NCBI RefSeq assembly: GCF_900101335.1
Contig: NZ_FNKA01000002.1
Coordinates: forward strand, 434,001 to 498,000
Source of the DNA: Quadrisphaera sp. DSM 44207
Lineage (GTDB): Bacteria; Actinomycetota; Actinomycetes; Actinomycetales; Quadrisphaeraceae
Length of the DNA: 64,000 bases
Direction: 5' to 3'
This document shows, piece by piece, positions 40,600 through 48,233 of this stretch. A model generated the notes under the pieces. The model saw only the letters and a list, made by a program, of their open reading frames with translations. It had not been told where the DNA came from and searched no databases. Within the stretch, counting starts at the first letter, position 1, and every line of letters begins with the position of its first letter. A program made the position numbers and the translations under genes.

Positions 40600-41588
40600 T
40601 GCGCGCCGTCGAGGCGGCGCGGGCCGGCGGTCCGGAGGTCCTGCGCGCCACCGAGCTGCCCGATCCGCAGCCCGGGCCCGGCGAGCTGCTCGTGGACGTC
40701 GCGGCCGCGGGCGTGAACTTCATCGACACCTACCGGCGCAGCGGCGTCTACCCGATGGAGTTCCCTCACGTGCCCGGGAGCGAGGGCGCCGGCACCGTGG
40801 CGGCCGTCGGGGACGGCGTGAGCGGCGTCGGGGTCGGGGACCGCGTGGCGTGGGTGGAGGCGCCCGGGTCCTACGCCGAACGGGTGCTCGTGCGCGCCGA
40901 GGTCGCCCTGCCGGTGCCCGACGGCGTGGACGACGAGACGGCCGCCGCCGTCCTGCTGCAGGGGATGACGGCGCACTACCTGACCGCGTCGACCTTCCCG
41001 GTGCAGGCGGGCCAGGACGTCCTCGTGCACGCCGCCGCCGGCGGCACGGGCCTGCTCGTCACCCAGCTGGCCACCGCCCGAGGCGGGCGCGTGATCGGCA
41101 CGGTGTCCACGGCCGGAAAGGAGGCGCTCGCGCGCGAGGCCGGCGCCGCGGAGGTGATCCGGTACACCGAGCTCGGCGACCTGGGCACCGACCTGCCCGC
41201 CGCCGTGCGCGACCGCACCGGCGGCGCCGGCGTCCACGTCGTCTACGACGGGGTGGGCAGGGACACCTTCGACGCGTCGCTGGCCAGCCTGCGCCGGCGC
41301 GGGATGCTCGTGCTCTTCGGCGGGTCCTCCGGGCAGGTGCCGCCCGTCGACCTGCAGCGCCTGAACGCCGGCGGGTCGCTCTTCGTCACCCGGCCCACGC
41401 TCGCGCACTACGCCGCGGACGCCGAGGAGCGGCGCTGGCGCGCCTCGGAGGTCCTCGGCGCCGTCACCGCCGGGGACCTGCGGGTGCGCATCGGCGGCCG
41501 CTACCCCCTCGCGGACGCCGCCCGCGCCCACGAGGACCTCCAGGGCCGCCGGACGACGGGCAAGCTGCTGCTCCTCCCCCGCGCCTGA
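40599..41588 (+). CDS. NADPH:quinone oxidoreductase (zinc-independent MDR family)
   Basis: 329 residues. VAAAGVNFIDTYRRSGVYP near residue 36 is the quinone-oxidoreductase signature. GSEGAGTVAAVGDGV, HAAAGGTGLLVTQLATARGGRVIGTVST (NADPH-binding Rossmann) and DGVGRDTFDASLASLRRRGMLVLFG follow. Zinc-ligand cysteines of alcohol dehydrogenases are absent. The ATG overlaps the stop of the xi-class transferase, so both are made together. Confidence 0.92.
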   Translation: MRAVEAARAGGPEVLRATELPDPQPGPGELLVDVAAAGVNFIDTYRRSGVYPMEFPHVPGSEGAGTVAAVGDGVSGVGVGDRVAWVEAPGSYAERVLVRAEVALPVPDGVDDETAAAVLLQGMTAHYLTASTFPVQAGQDVLVHAAAGGTGLLVTQLATARGGRVIGTVSTAGKEALAREAGAAEVIRYTELGDLGTDLPAAVRDRTGGAGVHVVYDGVGRDTFDASLASLRRRGMLVLFGGSSGQVPPVDLQRLNAGGSLFVTRPTLAHYAADAEERRWRASEVLGAVTAGDLRVRIGGRYPLADAARAHEDLQGRRTTGKLLLLPRA

Positions 41589-41608
41589 CCCCGCCCCGGC
41601 AGTGGTGC

Positions 41609-41667
41609 TGCGGTGACCGTGCACGTCCGGTGTGCCGGAGTCGTACCGGACCTGCACGATCACCGCA
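41609..41667. terminator. 23-bp inverted repeat between convergent genes
   Basis: The arm 41609-41631 (TGCGGTGACCGTGCAC...) and the arm 41645-41667 (...GTGCAGGTCCGGT reversed) pair with two mismatches around a 13-nt loop. It lies 20 nt after the quinone oxidoreductase stop and 50 nt from the opposite gene's stop, fitting a bidirectional terminator. Its core GTGAYCGTGCA resembles the element before modA. Confidence 0.6.
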
Positions 41668-41716
41668 GGGGCTGAGCGGAGCGCGCGCGACCACCACGCG
41701 ATCGACCACCACGGGG

Positions 41717-42229
41717 TCAGGGGGCGTGCAGCGCCTCCAGGACGCAGGTGCCGCCGGCCAGGTCGGACCACGCGCCGGGCGCGCGCAGCACCACGGCGCC
41801 CGCGGTCGGGACGCCGGCCCGCACCCGGGCGAGCGCCGTGCCGTCCGAGCCGTCGCCGGCCAGCGCTCCCGCCGCGCTCGAGGTGGTGGGCTCGTGCCCG
41901 ACGACGAGCACCGTGCCGACGCCGTCCTCGAGCTCGGCGAGCCGGTGCACCAGCGCCGGCGCGGAGGCGCCGTACAGGTCCTCCTCGTACCGCACGGCAG
42001 CCGCCGGCACCTGCGGCGCGAGCGCGTCCCACGTCTGCCGCGCGCGCACGGCCACCGAGCACAGCACCGCGTCGGGGCGCACGCCGCGCCCGCCCAGCCA
42101 CGCGGCGGTCGCCGCGGCCTGCTGCCGGCCGCGGTCGGTCAGCTCCCGGTGGACGTCGTCGCTGCCCGCCCGCGGCGGCTCGGCGTGCGCGTGGCGGACC
42201 AGGACGATCCGCCGACCCTCCGCCGCCAC
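41717..42229 (-). CDS. SixA-like histidine phosphatase
   Basis: 170 residues from GTG 42229. The phosphohistidine motif RHAHAEP follows IVLVRHAH near residue 9; GRQQAAATAAWL, SVAVRARQTWDAL and LVVGHEPTTSSAAGAL (second His) complete the branch of small SixA-type phosphatases. It lies 14 nt behind fabI in the fabG-fabI operon. A start at the CTG overlapping the fabI stop is also possible. The substrate, phosphohistidine protein or small molecule, is unknown. Confidence 0.82.
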   Translation of the reverse strand: MAAEGRRIVLVRHAHAEPPRAGSDDVHRELTDRGRQQAAATAAWLGGRGVRPDAVLCSVAVRARQTWDALAPQVPAAAVRYEEDLYGASAPALVHRLAELEDGVGTVLVVGHEPTTSSAAGALAGDGSDGTALARVRAGVPTAGAVVLRAPGAWSDLAGGTCVLEALHAP

Positions 42230-42243
42230 CCCGGCGCTGCCGC

Positions 42244-43011
42244 TCAGGCGCCGACGGCGTGCACGCCGCCGTCGACGTGCACGATCTCCCCGGTGGTCTT
42301 GGGGAACCAGTCCGACAGCAGCGCCACGCACGCCTTCGCCGGGGGCACCGGGTCCTTGACGTCCCAGTGCAGCGGGGCGCGCTGGTCCCAGGTGGTCTCG
42401 AAGGCCTCGAAGCCGGGGATGGCCTTGGCGGCGGTGGTGCGCACCGGCCCGGCGGCGACGAGGTTGCACCGGATGCCCCGCGGGCCCAGCTCGCGCGCCA
42501 GGTAGCGGCTGCACGACTCGAAGGCGGCCTTGGCCACGCCCATCCAGCCGTACACCGGCCAGGCGAGGGAGGCGTCGAAGGTGAGGCCGACGACGCCGGC
42601 GCCCTCCTGCAGCAGGGGCTGGCAGGCGACGGTGAGGCTCTGCAGGGAGTACGCGGAGACCTGCAGCGCGACCGCGACGTCCGACCACGGGGCGTTGAGG
42701 AAGTTGTCGCCCATCGTCGTCTGCGGGGCGAAGCCGATGGAGTGCACCACGCCGTCGAGGCCGTCGACGTGCTCGCCGACGGCCCCGGCGAGGGCCGCGA
42801 GGTCCTCCTCGCTGGAGACGTCCAGCTGCACGACGGGCGCCGGCCGCGGCAGCCGCCTGGCGATCGCCTGGGTGATCCTCATCTGGCGGCCGAAGGAGGA
42901 CAGCACCACGGTGGCGCCCTCCTCCTGCGCCAGGCGCGCCACGTGGAAGGCCATGGAGGTGTCCGTGAGCACCCCCGTGACCAGCAGGCGCTTGTCGTCG
43001 AGCAGTCCCAT
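42244..43011 (-). CDS. fabI: Enoyl-[acyl-carrier-protein] reductase (NADH), FabI/InhA type
   Basis: 255 residues. The diverged SDR pattern of FabI: LLVTGVLTDTSMAFHVARLA near residue 9, DGVVHSIGFAP near 89, and the catalytic Y-x6-K type motif in WPVYGWMGVAKAAFESCSRYLARELG near 152. C-terminal AGPVRTTAAKAIPGF and GEIVHVDGGVHAVGA follow. It reduces enoyl-ACP in type II fatty-acid elongation. The ATG overlaps the fabG stop (TGATG), as in mabA-inhA. Confidence 0.94.
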   Translation of the reverse strand: MGLLDDKRLLVTGVLTDTSMAFHVARLAQEEGATVVLSSFGRQMRITQAIARRLPRPAPVVQLDVSSEEDLAALAGAVGEHVDGLDGVVHSIGFAPQTTMGDNFLNAPWSDVAVALQVSAYSLQSLTVACQPLLQEGAGVVGLTFDASLAWPVYGWMGVAKAAFESCSRYLARELGPRGIRCNLVAAGPVRTTAAKAIPGFEAFETTWDQRAPLHWDVKDPVPPAKACVALLSDWFPKTTGEIVHVDGGVHAVGA

Positions 43012-43730
43012 CAGTGCCCCATCCCCAATCCACCGTCGACCGGGACGACAGCCCCGGAGATGTACCCCGCGTCCGGGCCGGCGAGGAAGCGCACGACCTG
43101 GGCGACCTCCTCCGCCGTGCCGAACCGCCCCGCCGGGACGGCGCCGAGGTAGGCCCGCTGCCGCTCCTCGGGCAGGGCGGCCGTCATGTCGGTCTCGATG
43201 AAGCCGGGCGCCACGACGTTGGCGGTGATGCCGCGGACGCCGACCTCGCGCGTCAGCGAGCGCGCCAGCCCCACGAGCCCGGCCTTGCTCGCCGCGTAGT
43301 TGACCTGCCCCTGGCCGCCGTACAGGCCCACCACGCTGGAGATCAGCACCACCCGGCCCCGCCGCAGCCGCACCATGCCCTTCGCCGCCCGCCGCACGCA
43401 CCGGAAGGCGCCGGTGAGGTTGGTGTCGACCACGGCCTCGAAGTCCTCGTCCGACATGCGCAGCACGAGCTGGTCGCGCGTGACGCCGGCGTTGGCGACG
43501 AGCACCTCCACGGGCCCGTGCTCGGCCTCGGCCTCGGCGAAGGCGGCGTCCACGCTGGCGGGGTCCGTGACCTCGCAGCGCACGGGCAGGGCGCCCTCGG
43601 GCACGCCCTCGCCGCCTCCGGAGCGGTAGGTGGCGGTCACCCGGTCACCGGCGGCGGCGAACGCCTGCGCGATCGCCCGCCCGATGCCGCGGTTGCCCCC
43701 CGTCACCAGCACGCTGCGTCCTCCTGCCAC
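43011..43730 (-). CDS. fabG: 3-oxoacyl-[acyl-carrier-protein] reductase
   Basis: 239 residues. SDR motifs TGGNRGIG near residue 10, NAGVTRDQLVLRM near 81, SSVVGLYGGQGQVNYAASKAG (catalytic Ser, Tyr, Lys) near 132, and VAPGFIETDMTAALPEE. Very close to MabA/FabG. GTG 43730 is chosen for GAGGAGGG 4 nt upstream. First gene of fabG-fabI-phosphatase and divergent from DUF3099. Confidence 0.94.
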   Translation of the reverse strand: MAGGRSVLVTGGNRGIGRAIAQAFAAAGDRVTATYRSGGGEGVPEGALPVRCEVTDPASVDAAFAEAEAEHGPVEVLVANAGVTRDQLVLRMSDEDFEAVVDTNLTGAFRCVRRAAKGMVRLRRGRVVLISSVVGLYGGQGQVNYAASKAGLVGLARSLTREVGVRGITANVVAPGFIETDMTAALPEERQRAYLGAVPAGRFGTAEEVAQVVRFLAGPDAGYISGAVVPVDGGLGMGH

Positions 43731-43938
43731 CGGCCCTCCTCGCCCGCCCGTCCCGGCCCTGCGCCGGCCACGCCGACCCGAGACGCTACCGAGTGCCGAC
43801 CGGCGCGCCACCACAGCAGGGCCCGGGCCCGCGCGCGGCGGCGTCGCCGTACCACAGCGCCGGTGTTCCCGTCGCGGCGACACACCGGCCGTGATGATCC
43901 TCATGGTCCCCAGGCGGGCCCGGTCGGCCGTTCGGACG

Positions 43939-43944
43939 TACCGT
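43939..43944 (+). promoter_or_regulatory. Leaderless-type -10 for the DUF3099 gene
   Basis: TACCGT lies 6 nt before GTG 43951. Confidence 0.6.
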
Positions 43945-43950
43945 TGGGGG

Positions 43951-44400
43951 GTGGCACGACAGCCGGCACGGCGTCCTGAGCCCGAGGTGTACTCCATCAC
44001 CGGCGCCCGGCGGGCGCACGGCGACGAGATGCGCGAGCGGATGGTCAAGTACGCCGTCTCCATGGCGATCCGCACCGCCTGCTTCGTCCTCGCGTTCGTC
44101 GTCTCCGGCTGGCTGCAGTGGCTCTTCCTCACGGCCGCCGTGGTGCTGCCGTACATCGCCGTGCTGATCGCCAACGCCGGCCGCGAGCAGGCGCCGGCCG
44201 TGCCCGACACCCTCATCGGCCGCGCCGACCGCCCCGGGCTCGGCGCGCAGCCGGCCCCCGCGCCCACCGCCGCCCCTCCGGCCGCGACGCCCGCGGGCGC
44301 TGCTCCGGAGACCGTGGTCGTCGAGCCGATCCTCGTCGACGGCCAGGTCGTGCCCGGCCGCGCGGTGGCGCGGGTGCGCAGCGGCGGACACCCTCGGTGA
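43951..44400 (+). CDS. DUF3099-domain membrane protein
   Basis: 149 residues. EVYSITGARRAHGDEMRERM near residue 11 and two membrane helices (IRTACFVLAFVVSGWLQWLF, TAAVVLPYIAVLIANAG) are the DUF3099 pattern. A Pro/Ala linker leads to a short C-terminal block with VVVEPILVDGQVV. It is usually near fabG-fabI in actinobacteria and divergent from fabG here. Function unknown. The start is fixed by TACCGT 6 nt upstream. Confidence 0.85.
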   Translation: MARQPARRPEPEVYSITGARRAHGDEMRERMVKYAVSMAIRTACFVLAFVVSGWLQWLFLTAAVVLPYIAVLIANAGREQAPAVPDTLIGRADRPGLGAQPAPAPTAAPPAATPAGAAPETVVVEPILVDGQVVPGRAVARVRSGGHPR

Positions 44401-44471
44401 CCCGCTCCTCACGATGACCGCGCACCGTGGGCCGTGCGGGGCGCCGTCGACGCGCCGGCGGTCGTTGATCC

Positions 44472-44500
44472 TTGCAGGAAACAGCCGTTGTCTGCATAGT
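44472..44500 (+). promoter_or_regulatory. Promoter candidate in the 263-bp gap after DUF3099
   Basis: TTGCAG (44472-44477) and CATAGT (44495-44500) are 17 nt apart in a locally AT-richer patch. It points toward the hairpin at 44542 and the gene at 44664. Confidence 0.45.
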
Positions 44501-44541
44501 GGTCGCGCACGGTCCGTCTCCCCCGTCGGGCCGGGCGCCCC

Positions 44542-44571
44542 GACGCCGGGCGGCCCCCGCCGCCCGGCGTC
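44542..44571 (+). terminator. 13-bp perfect hairpin
   Basis: GACGCCGGGCGGC (44542-44554) and GCCGCCCGGCGTC (44559-44571) pair around CCCC. With the promoter upstream it would end a transcript of about 65 nt, or act as an attenuator for the gene at 44664. Confidence 0.5.
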
Positions 44572-44663
44572 CTGCGTCCGGAGGACGAGCGGGAGGCGCG
44601 CCGCCGCGGGCCACGCCGGTGCGGGGGTGACGCGGCACCCGCGGCTGGAGCACACTCCTCCCC

Positions 44664-44912
44664 ATGCCGCTCGAGCGTCACGAGCCCCCGTCCGACCTCG
44701 TCTGCAGCGCTCGCGGCTGCCACGGCCGGGCCTCCTGGCTGCTGCGGTGGAACAACCCGCGGCTGCACACCCCGGACCGCCGCAAGACCTGGCTGGCCTG
44801 CGAGCAGCACGTGGCGGGCCTGAGCGAGCACCTCGACGTGCGGGGCTTCCTGCGCGAGACCGAGGCCGCGGTCGCGGGCGAGCAGCCCGTGCCGCAGCGC
44901 TCGGCCAGCTGA
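44664..44912 (+). CDS. Small conserved-looking Cys/His protein, probable zinc binder
   Basis: 82 residues. CSARGCHGRASWLLRWNNP near residue 14, then RRKTWLACEQHVAGLSEHLDVRGFLRET. The C-x4-C...C-x2-H arrangement suggests a single zinc site. It lies 46 bp before the SURF1 gene. ATG 44664 follows CACACT by 7 nt, an imperfect leaderless -10, and has no other Shine-Dalgarno. No function can be assigned. Confidence 0.72.
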   Translation: MPLERHEPPSDLVCSARGCHGRASWLLRWNNPRLHTPDRRKTWLACEQHVAGLSEHLDVRGFLRETEAAVAGEQPVPQRSAS

Positions 44913-44957
44913 GCACCTCCGCCGCGGGGGCCGCCGGCAGCGGCCCTGCGTCGTAGC

Positions 44958-45824
44958 GTGCTCGCCCTCCTGCACCGGCCGCAGTGGCTGCGCGCCCTCG
45001 CCCTGACCGCCGCGGTCTCCGCGGCGTGCGTCCTGCTGGGGCTGTGGCAGTGGGACCGCCGCGAGGAGCGCCTGGCGCGCATCGCGCGCGTGCAGGCCAA
45101 CTACGCCGGCGACCCCGTCGCCCTGCGGCAGGTCCTGGCCGGCCCGGACGACCGCCTGGCCGCCGACGAGGAGTGGACGCCCGTGCTCGTGCGCGGGCAG
45201 TACCAGCCCGAGGCGACGGTGCTCGTGCGCAACCGGCCGCTGCCCGGCGCCGAGCGCTACGGCTACCTGGTCCTCGTGCCCCTGCGCCTCGACGACGGCA
45301 CCGCCCTGCTCGTCGACCGCGGCTGGATCCCGGCCGGCCCCACGGGCGAGGCGCCCTCGCAGGTGCCGGCGCCGCCGTCCGGGCAGGTCTCGGTGCTCGC
45401 CCGCCTGCGCCCGCCCGAGCCCGCGGACGACCGCAGCGCGCCGGCCGGGCAGGTGCAGCGCATCGACCTCGCCGGGTCGGTGCGCACCGAGCTGGAGGCC
45501 GCCGCCGCCGCCGGCCCCGCCGCGGCGGCGGAGGGCCTGGTGACCGGGGCGTACGGCGTCCTGGTCCGCGAGGACCCGCCGCCGGCGCAGGCGCCCGCAC
45601 CGGCGGCGGCGCCCAGCCGGGACAGCGGCCCGCACCTGGCGTACACCGTGCAGTGGTTCGTCTTCGCCGCGGGCGCCTGGGTCTTCTTCGGCGTCCAGCT
45701 GCGCCGCTCCGCGGCCGACCCGCAGGAGCCGCGCCCGTCGCCGCGCCCGGCGCGGGCGCGCCGCCCCTCCGACGAGGAGCACGAGGACGCCCTCCTCGAC
45801 GCCGCCGCCTCCCGGAGGGAGTGA
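44958..45824 (+). CDS. SURF1-family cytochrome oxidase assembly protein
   Basis: 288 residues. One membrane helix near each end (ALTAAVSAACVLLGLWQWDRREERL at residues 14-38; YTVQWFVFAAGAWVFFGVQL near 232) flanks an extracytoplasmic domain with TPVLVRGQYQPEATVLVRNRPLPG and LLVDRGWIPAG, the SURF1 signature. A Pro/Ala insert lies before the second helix. Assists heme A insertion into cytochrome aa3; heme A synthesis genes ctaA and ctaB are also in this window. Only GTG 44958 precedes the conserved region. Confidence 0.9.
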   Translation: MLALLHRPQWLRALALTAAVSAACVLLGLWQWDRREERLARIARVQANYAGDPVALRQVLAGPDDRLAADEEWTPVLVRGQYQPEATVLVRNRPLPGAERYGYLVLVPLRLDDGTALLVDRGWIPAGPTGEAPSQVPAPPSGQVSVLARLRPPEPADDRSAPAGQVQRIDLAGSVRTELEAAAAAGPAAAAEGLVTGAYGVLVREDPPPAQAPAPAAAPSRDSGPHLAYTVQWFVFAAGAWVFFGVQLRRSAADPQEPRPSPRPARARRPSDEEHEDALLDAAASRRE

Positions 45825-45842
45825 GCGCGGCCGGCGACCGCG

Positions 45843-45867
45843 CGCGCCCTGAGGCCCGGCGGGCGCG
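45843..45867. terminator. Hairpin between convergent SURF1 and ABC exporter genes
   Basis: CGCGCCC at 45843-45849 pairs with GGGCGCG at 45861-45867 around an 11-nt loop. Confidence 0.4.
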
Positions 45868-45873
45868 GAGCGC

Positions 45874-47817
45874 TCAGGCCTGGCCGGCGAGCTGGTCGCC
45901 CGCCCGCTGCGGCCCGCCGGGCGCGGACGCGTCGTCCTGGCCGGCGAACTGGGTCGCGTGCAGGTCGGCGTAGAGCCCGCCCGCGGCCAGCAGCTGCGCG
46001 TGCCGCCCGCGCTCGACGATGCGCCCGCCGTCCACGACGCAGATCAGGTCGGCCGCGCGCACGGTGGACAGCCGGTGGGCGATGACGATGCTCGTGCGCC
46101 CGCTCAGCGCCACGTCCAGGGCGCGCTGGACGGCGGCCTCGAACTCGGAGTCCAGGTGGGCCGTCGCCTCGTCGAGCACCACCACGGACGGCGCCTGCAG
46201 CAGCAGCCGCGCGAGCGCCACCCGCTGCTTCTCCCCGCCGGAGAGCCGGTGCCCGCGGTCGCCGACGACGGTGTCCAGGCCCGCGGGCAGGCCCGCGACG
46301 ACGTCCTCGGCCTGCGCCGCCCGCAGCGCCCGCCACAGCTCCTCGTCGGAGGCGCCGGGGCGCGCGTAGAGCAGGTTCGCGCGCACGGTGTCGTGGAACA
46401 GGTGCGCGTCCTGCGAGACCACGCCGACGCGGCGGTGCAGGTCGCGCTGGCGCACGTCGCGCGCGTCCACCCCGCCGAGGCGCACGGCGCCGGTGGTCAC
46501 GTCGTACAGGCGCGCCACCAGCGAGGTGATCGTCGTCTTGCCGGCGCCGCTGGGGCCGACCAGCGCCACGACCTGCCCGGGCTCGGCGCGCAGGCTCACC
46601 CCGCGCAGCACCGGCTCGTCCCGCACCGGCACGCCGCGGTCCCCGGCGTGCTCCTCGAGCGACTCCAGCGTGGTCGTGGCCGGGTCCGGGTAGGCGAAGA
46701 CGACGTCGTCCAGCTCCACCGAGAGCGGGCCCGGCGGCAGGTCCCGGGCGCCGGGGCGGTCCTGGACGCCGGGCTGCAGGTCCAGGACCTCGAAGACGCG
46801 CTCGAAGGAGACCAGCGCCGTCATGACGTCGACCTGCACGTTGCTCAGGCCCGTCACGGGCCCGTAGAGGCGACCCAGCAGCGCCGCCAGCGCCAGCAGG
46901 GTGCCCACCGTGATGGCGCCGTCGATGGCGAGCAGGCCGCCGACGCCGTAGACCATGGCGGTCGCCAGGGACGCCAGCGCGGTCAGGCCGATGAAGAAGA
47001 AGCGGCTGCTCATCGCGGTGCGCACGCCGATGTCGCGCACCCGACCGGCGCGGTCGCGGTACTCCGCGGACTCGGTGGCCGGGTCGCCGTAGAGCTTCAC
47101 GAGCAGCGCGCCGGAGACGTTGAACCGCTCGGTCATCCGGTTGCCCAGCTCGGCGCCCAGCTGCATGCTCTCGCGGCTGAGCGCCGCCAGGCGGCGGCCG
47201 ACGCGCCGGGCGGGCAGCACGAACAGCGGGGTCATGGCGAGGGCGAGCAGCGTCACCTGCCAGGAGAGCAGGAGCATCGCCGTGACCACCGCCACGAGCG
47301 AGACGACGTTGGAGACGACGCCCGACAGGGTCGAGGTGAACGCCTGCTGGGCGCCGATGACGTCGCTGTTCAGGCGCGTGACGAGGGAGCCGGTCTGGCT
47401 GCGGGTGAAGAAGGCGAGGGGCTGGCGCTGGACGTGGTCGAACACCGCCGAGCGCAGGTCGAAGATCAGGCCCTCGCCGATGCGCGCGGACAGATAGCGC
47501 TGCACCAGGGCGAGGACGGCCTGCCCGATCGCTACGAGGGCCACGAGCAGCGCGAGAGCGACGACGAGCGCGCGGTCCCCCGGGATGACGCCCCGGTCGA
47601 CCAGGCGCTGCAGCAGCAGCGGCACGGCCACGACGAGGGCCGCGTCCAGCACGACCAGGGCGAGGAACGCGGTCAGCTGGCGCCGGTAGGGGCGGCCCAG
47701 GGCGAGGACGCGCCGCAGGGTGCCGGGGGCGAGCCGGTGCTCGGTGACGCTGCCGTCCTGGCGGAACGAGCGCATCGCGTGCCAGCCGCCCCCGGCCGAC
47801 ATGCCGGACATCGACAT
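45874..47817 (-). CDS. ABC exporter half-transporter (membrane plus ATPase)
   Basis: 647 residues. Six membrane helices in about 40-330, then an ATPase domain with Walker A GPSGAGKTTITSL near 425, Q-loop GVVSQDAHLFHDTVRANLLYARPG, signature LSGGEKQRVALARLLL near 533, Walker B VVVLDEATAHLDSE and switch His in IVIAHRLSTV. An MsbA/LmrA-like exporter; the glutamate after Walker B is intact. The N-terminal 25 residues (MSMSGMSAGGGWHAMRSF) are Met/Gly rich and may contain the true start further in. Substrate unknown. Confidence 0.9.
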   Translation of the reverse strand: MSMSGMSAGGGWHAMRSFRQDGSVTEHRLAPGTLRRVLALGRPYRRQLTAFLALVVLDAALVVAVPLLLQRLVDRGVIPGDRALVVALALLVALVAIGQAVLALVQRYLSARIGEGLIFDLRSAVFDHVQRQPLAFFTRSQTGSLVTRLNSDVIGAQQAFTSTLSGVVSNVVSLVAVVTAMLLLSWQVTLLALAMTPLFVLPARRVGRRLAALSRESMQLGAELGNRMTERFNVSGALLVKLYGDPATESAEYRDRAGRVRDIGVRTAMSSRFFFIGLTALASLATAMVYGVGGLLAIDGAITVGTLLALAALLGRLYGPVTGLSNVQVDVMTALVSFERVFEVLDLQPGVQDRPGARDLPPGPLSVELDDVVFAYPDPATTTLESLEEHAGDRGVPVRDEPVLRGVSLRAEPGQVVALVGPSGAGKTTITSLVARLYDVTTGAVRLGGVDARDVRQRDLHRRVGVVSQDAHLFHDTVRANLLYARPGASDEELWRALRAAQAEDVVAGLPAGLDTVVGDRGHRLSGGEKQRVALARLLLQAPSVVVLDEATAHLDSEFEAAVQRALDVALSGRTSIVIAHRLSTVRAADLICVVDGGRIVERGRHAQLLAAGGLYADLHATQFAGQDDASAPGGPQRAGDQLAGQA

Positions 47818-47846
47818 GGCTCTCCCCTGCTGGCGCGCCGGGATCC

Positions 47847-47870
47847 AGCGGCGCCGGTCCGGGCGCCGCT
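47847..47870 (-). terminator. 9-bp inverted repeat before the exporter gene
   Basis: AGCGGCGCC (47847-47855) and GGCGCCGCT (47862-47870) pair perfectly around GGTCCG, in the 63-bp gap after the small HTH gene. Confidence 0.45.
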
Positions 47871-47880
47871 CTCCGGCGCC

Positions 47881-48096
47881 TCAGCTGGCCTTGCGCTCGC
47901 CGCGGGTGGCTCCCCCGCGGCTGCGGAGCGAGACGTCGCTCTCGCTCAGGATGCGGTGCACGAACCCGTAGCTGCGGCCCGTCTCCGCGGCGAGGGCGCG
48001 GATGCTCGCGCCCTGTGCGTACTTCGCCTTCAGGTCCTCGGCGAGCGTGCTCCGCTCCCCGCCGGTGATCCGCGCGCCCTTCTTGATCTCGGCCAC
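47881..48096 (-). CDS. Small helix-turn-helix protein
   Basis: 71 residues. LAEDLKAKYAQGASIRALAAETGRSYGFVHRILSESDVSLRSRGG contains a resolvase/homeodomain-like HTH (about residues 21-58). The basic N-terminus is MAEIKKGARITGGER. GTG 48096 is chosen for GGAGG 5 nt upstream. Proteins of this size and pattern are widespread in actinobacteria with unknown targets. The 137 bp upstream to the ABC-F gene hold nothing recognisable. Confidence 0.82.
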   Translation of the reverse strand: MAEIKKGARITGGERSTLAEDLKAKYAQGASIRALAAETGRSYGFVHRILSESDVSLRSRGGATRGERKAS

Positions 48097-48233
48097 GACC
48101 CCTCCCTGCCTCCCCCTCGACCAGATCCGGACGAGCCCATGGTGTGCTCGTCGCCGCCGGACGGCCACTCGACCGATCATGGCCGCCGCCCGCCGCCGGG
48201 CCGGTGTCGGTCGAGCGGCCGCCGCGGCGGGGC

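Noticed and set aside
44958-44960. TAGCGT at 44954 as a leaderless -10 for SURF1
   Set aside because: It overlaps the only usable GTG start, so the spacing does not fit.
48097-48233. Possible small gene between the HTH protein and the ABC-F gene
   Set aside because: No start with a Shine-Dalgarno or leaderless -10 and no sensible reading frame was found in these 137 bp.
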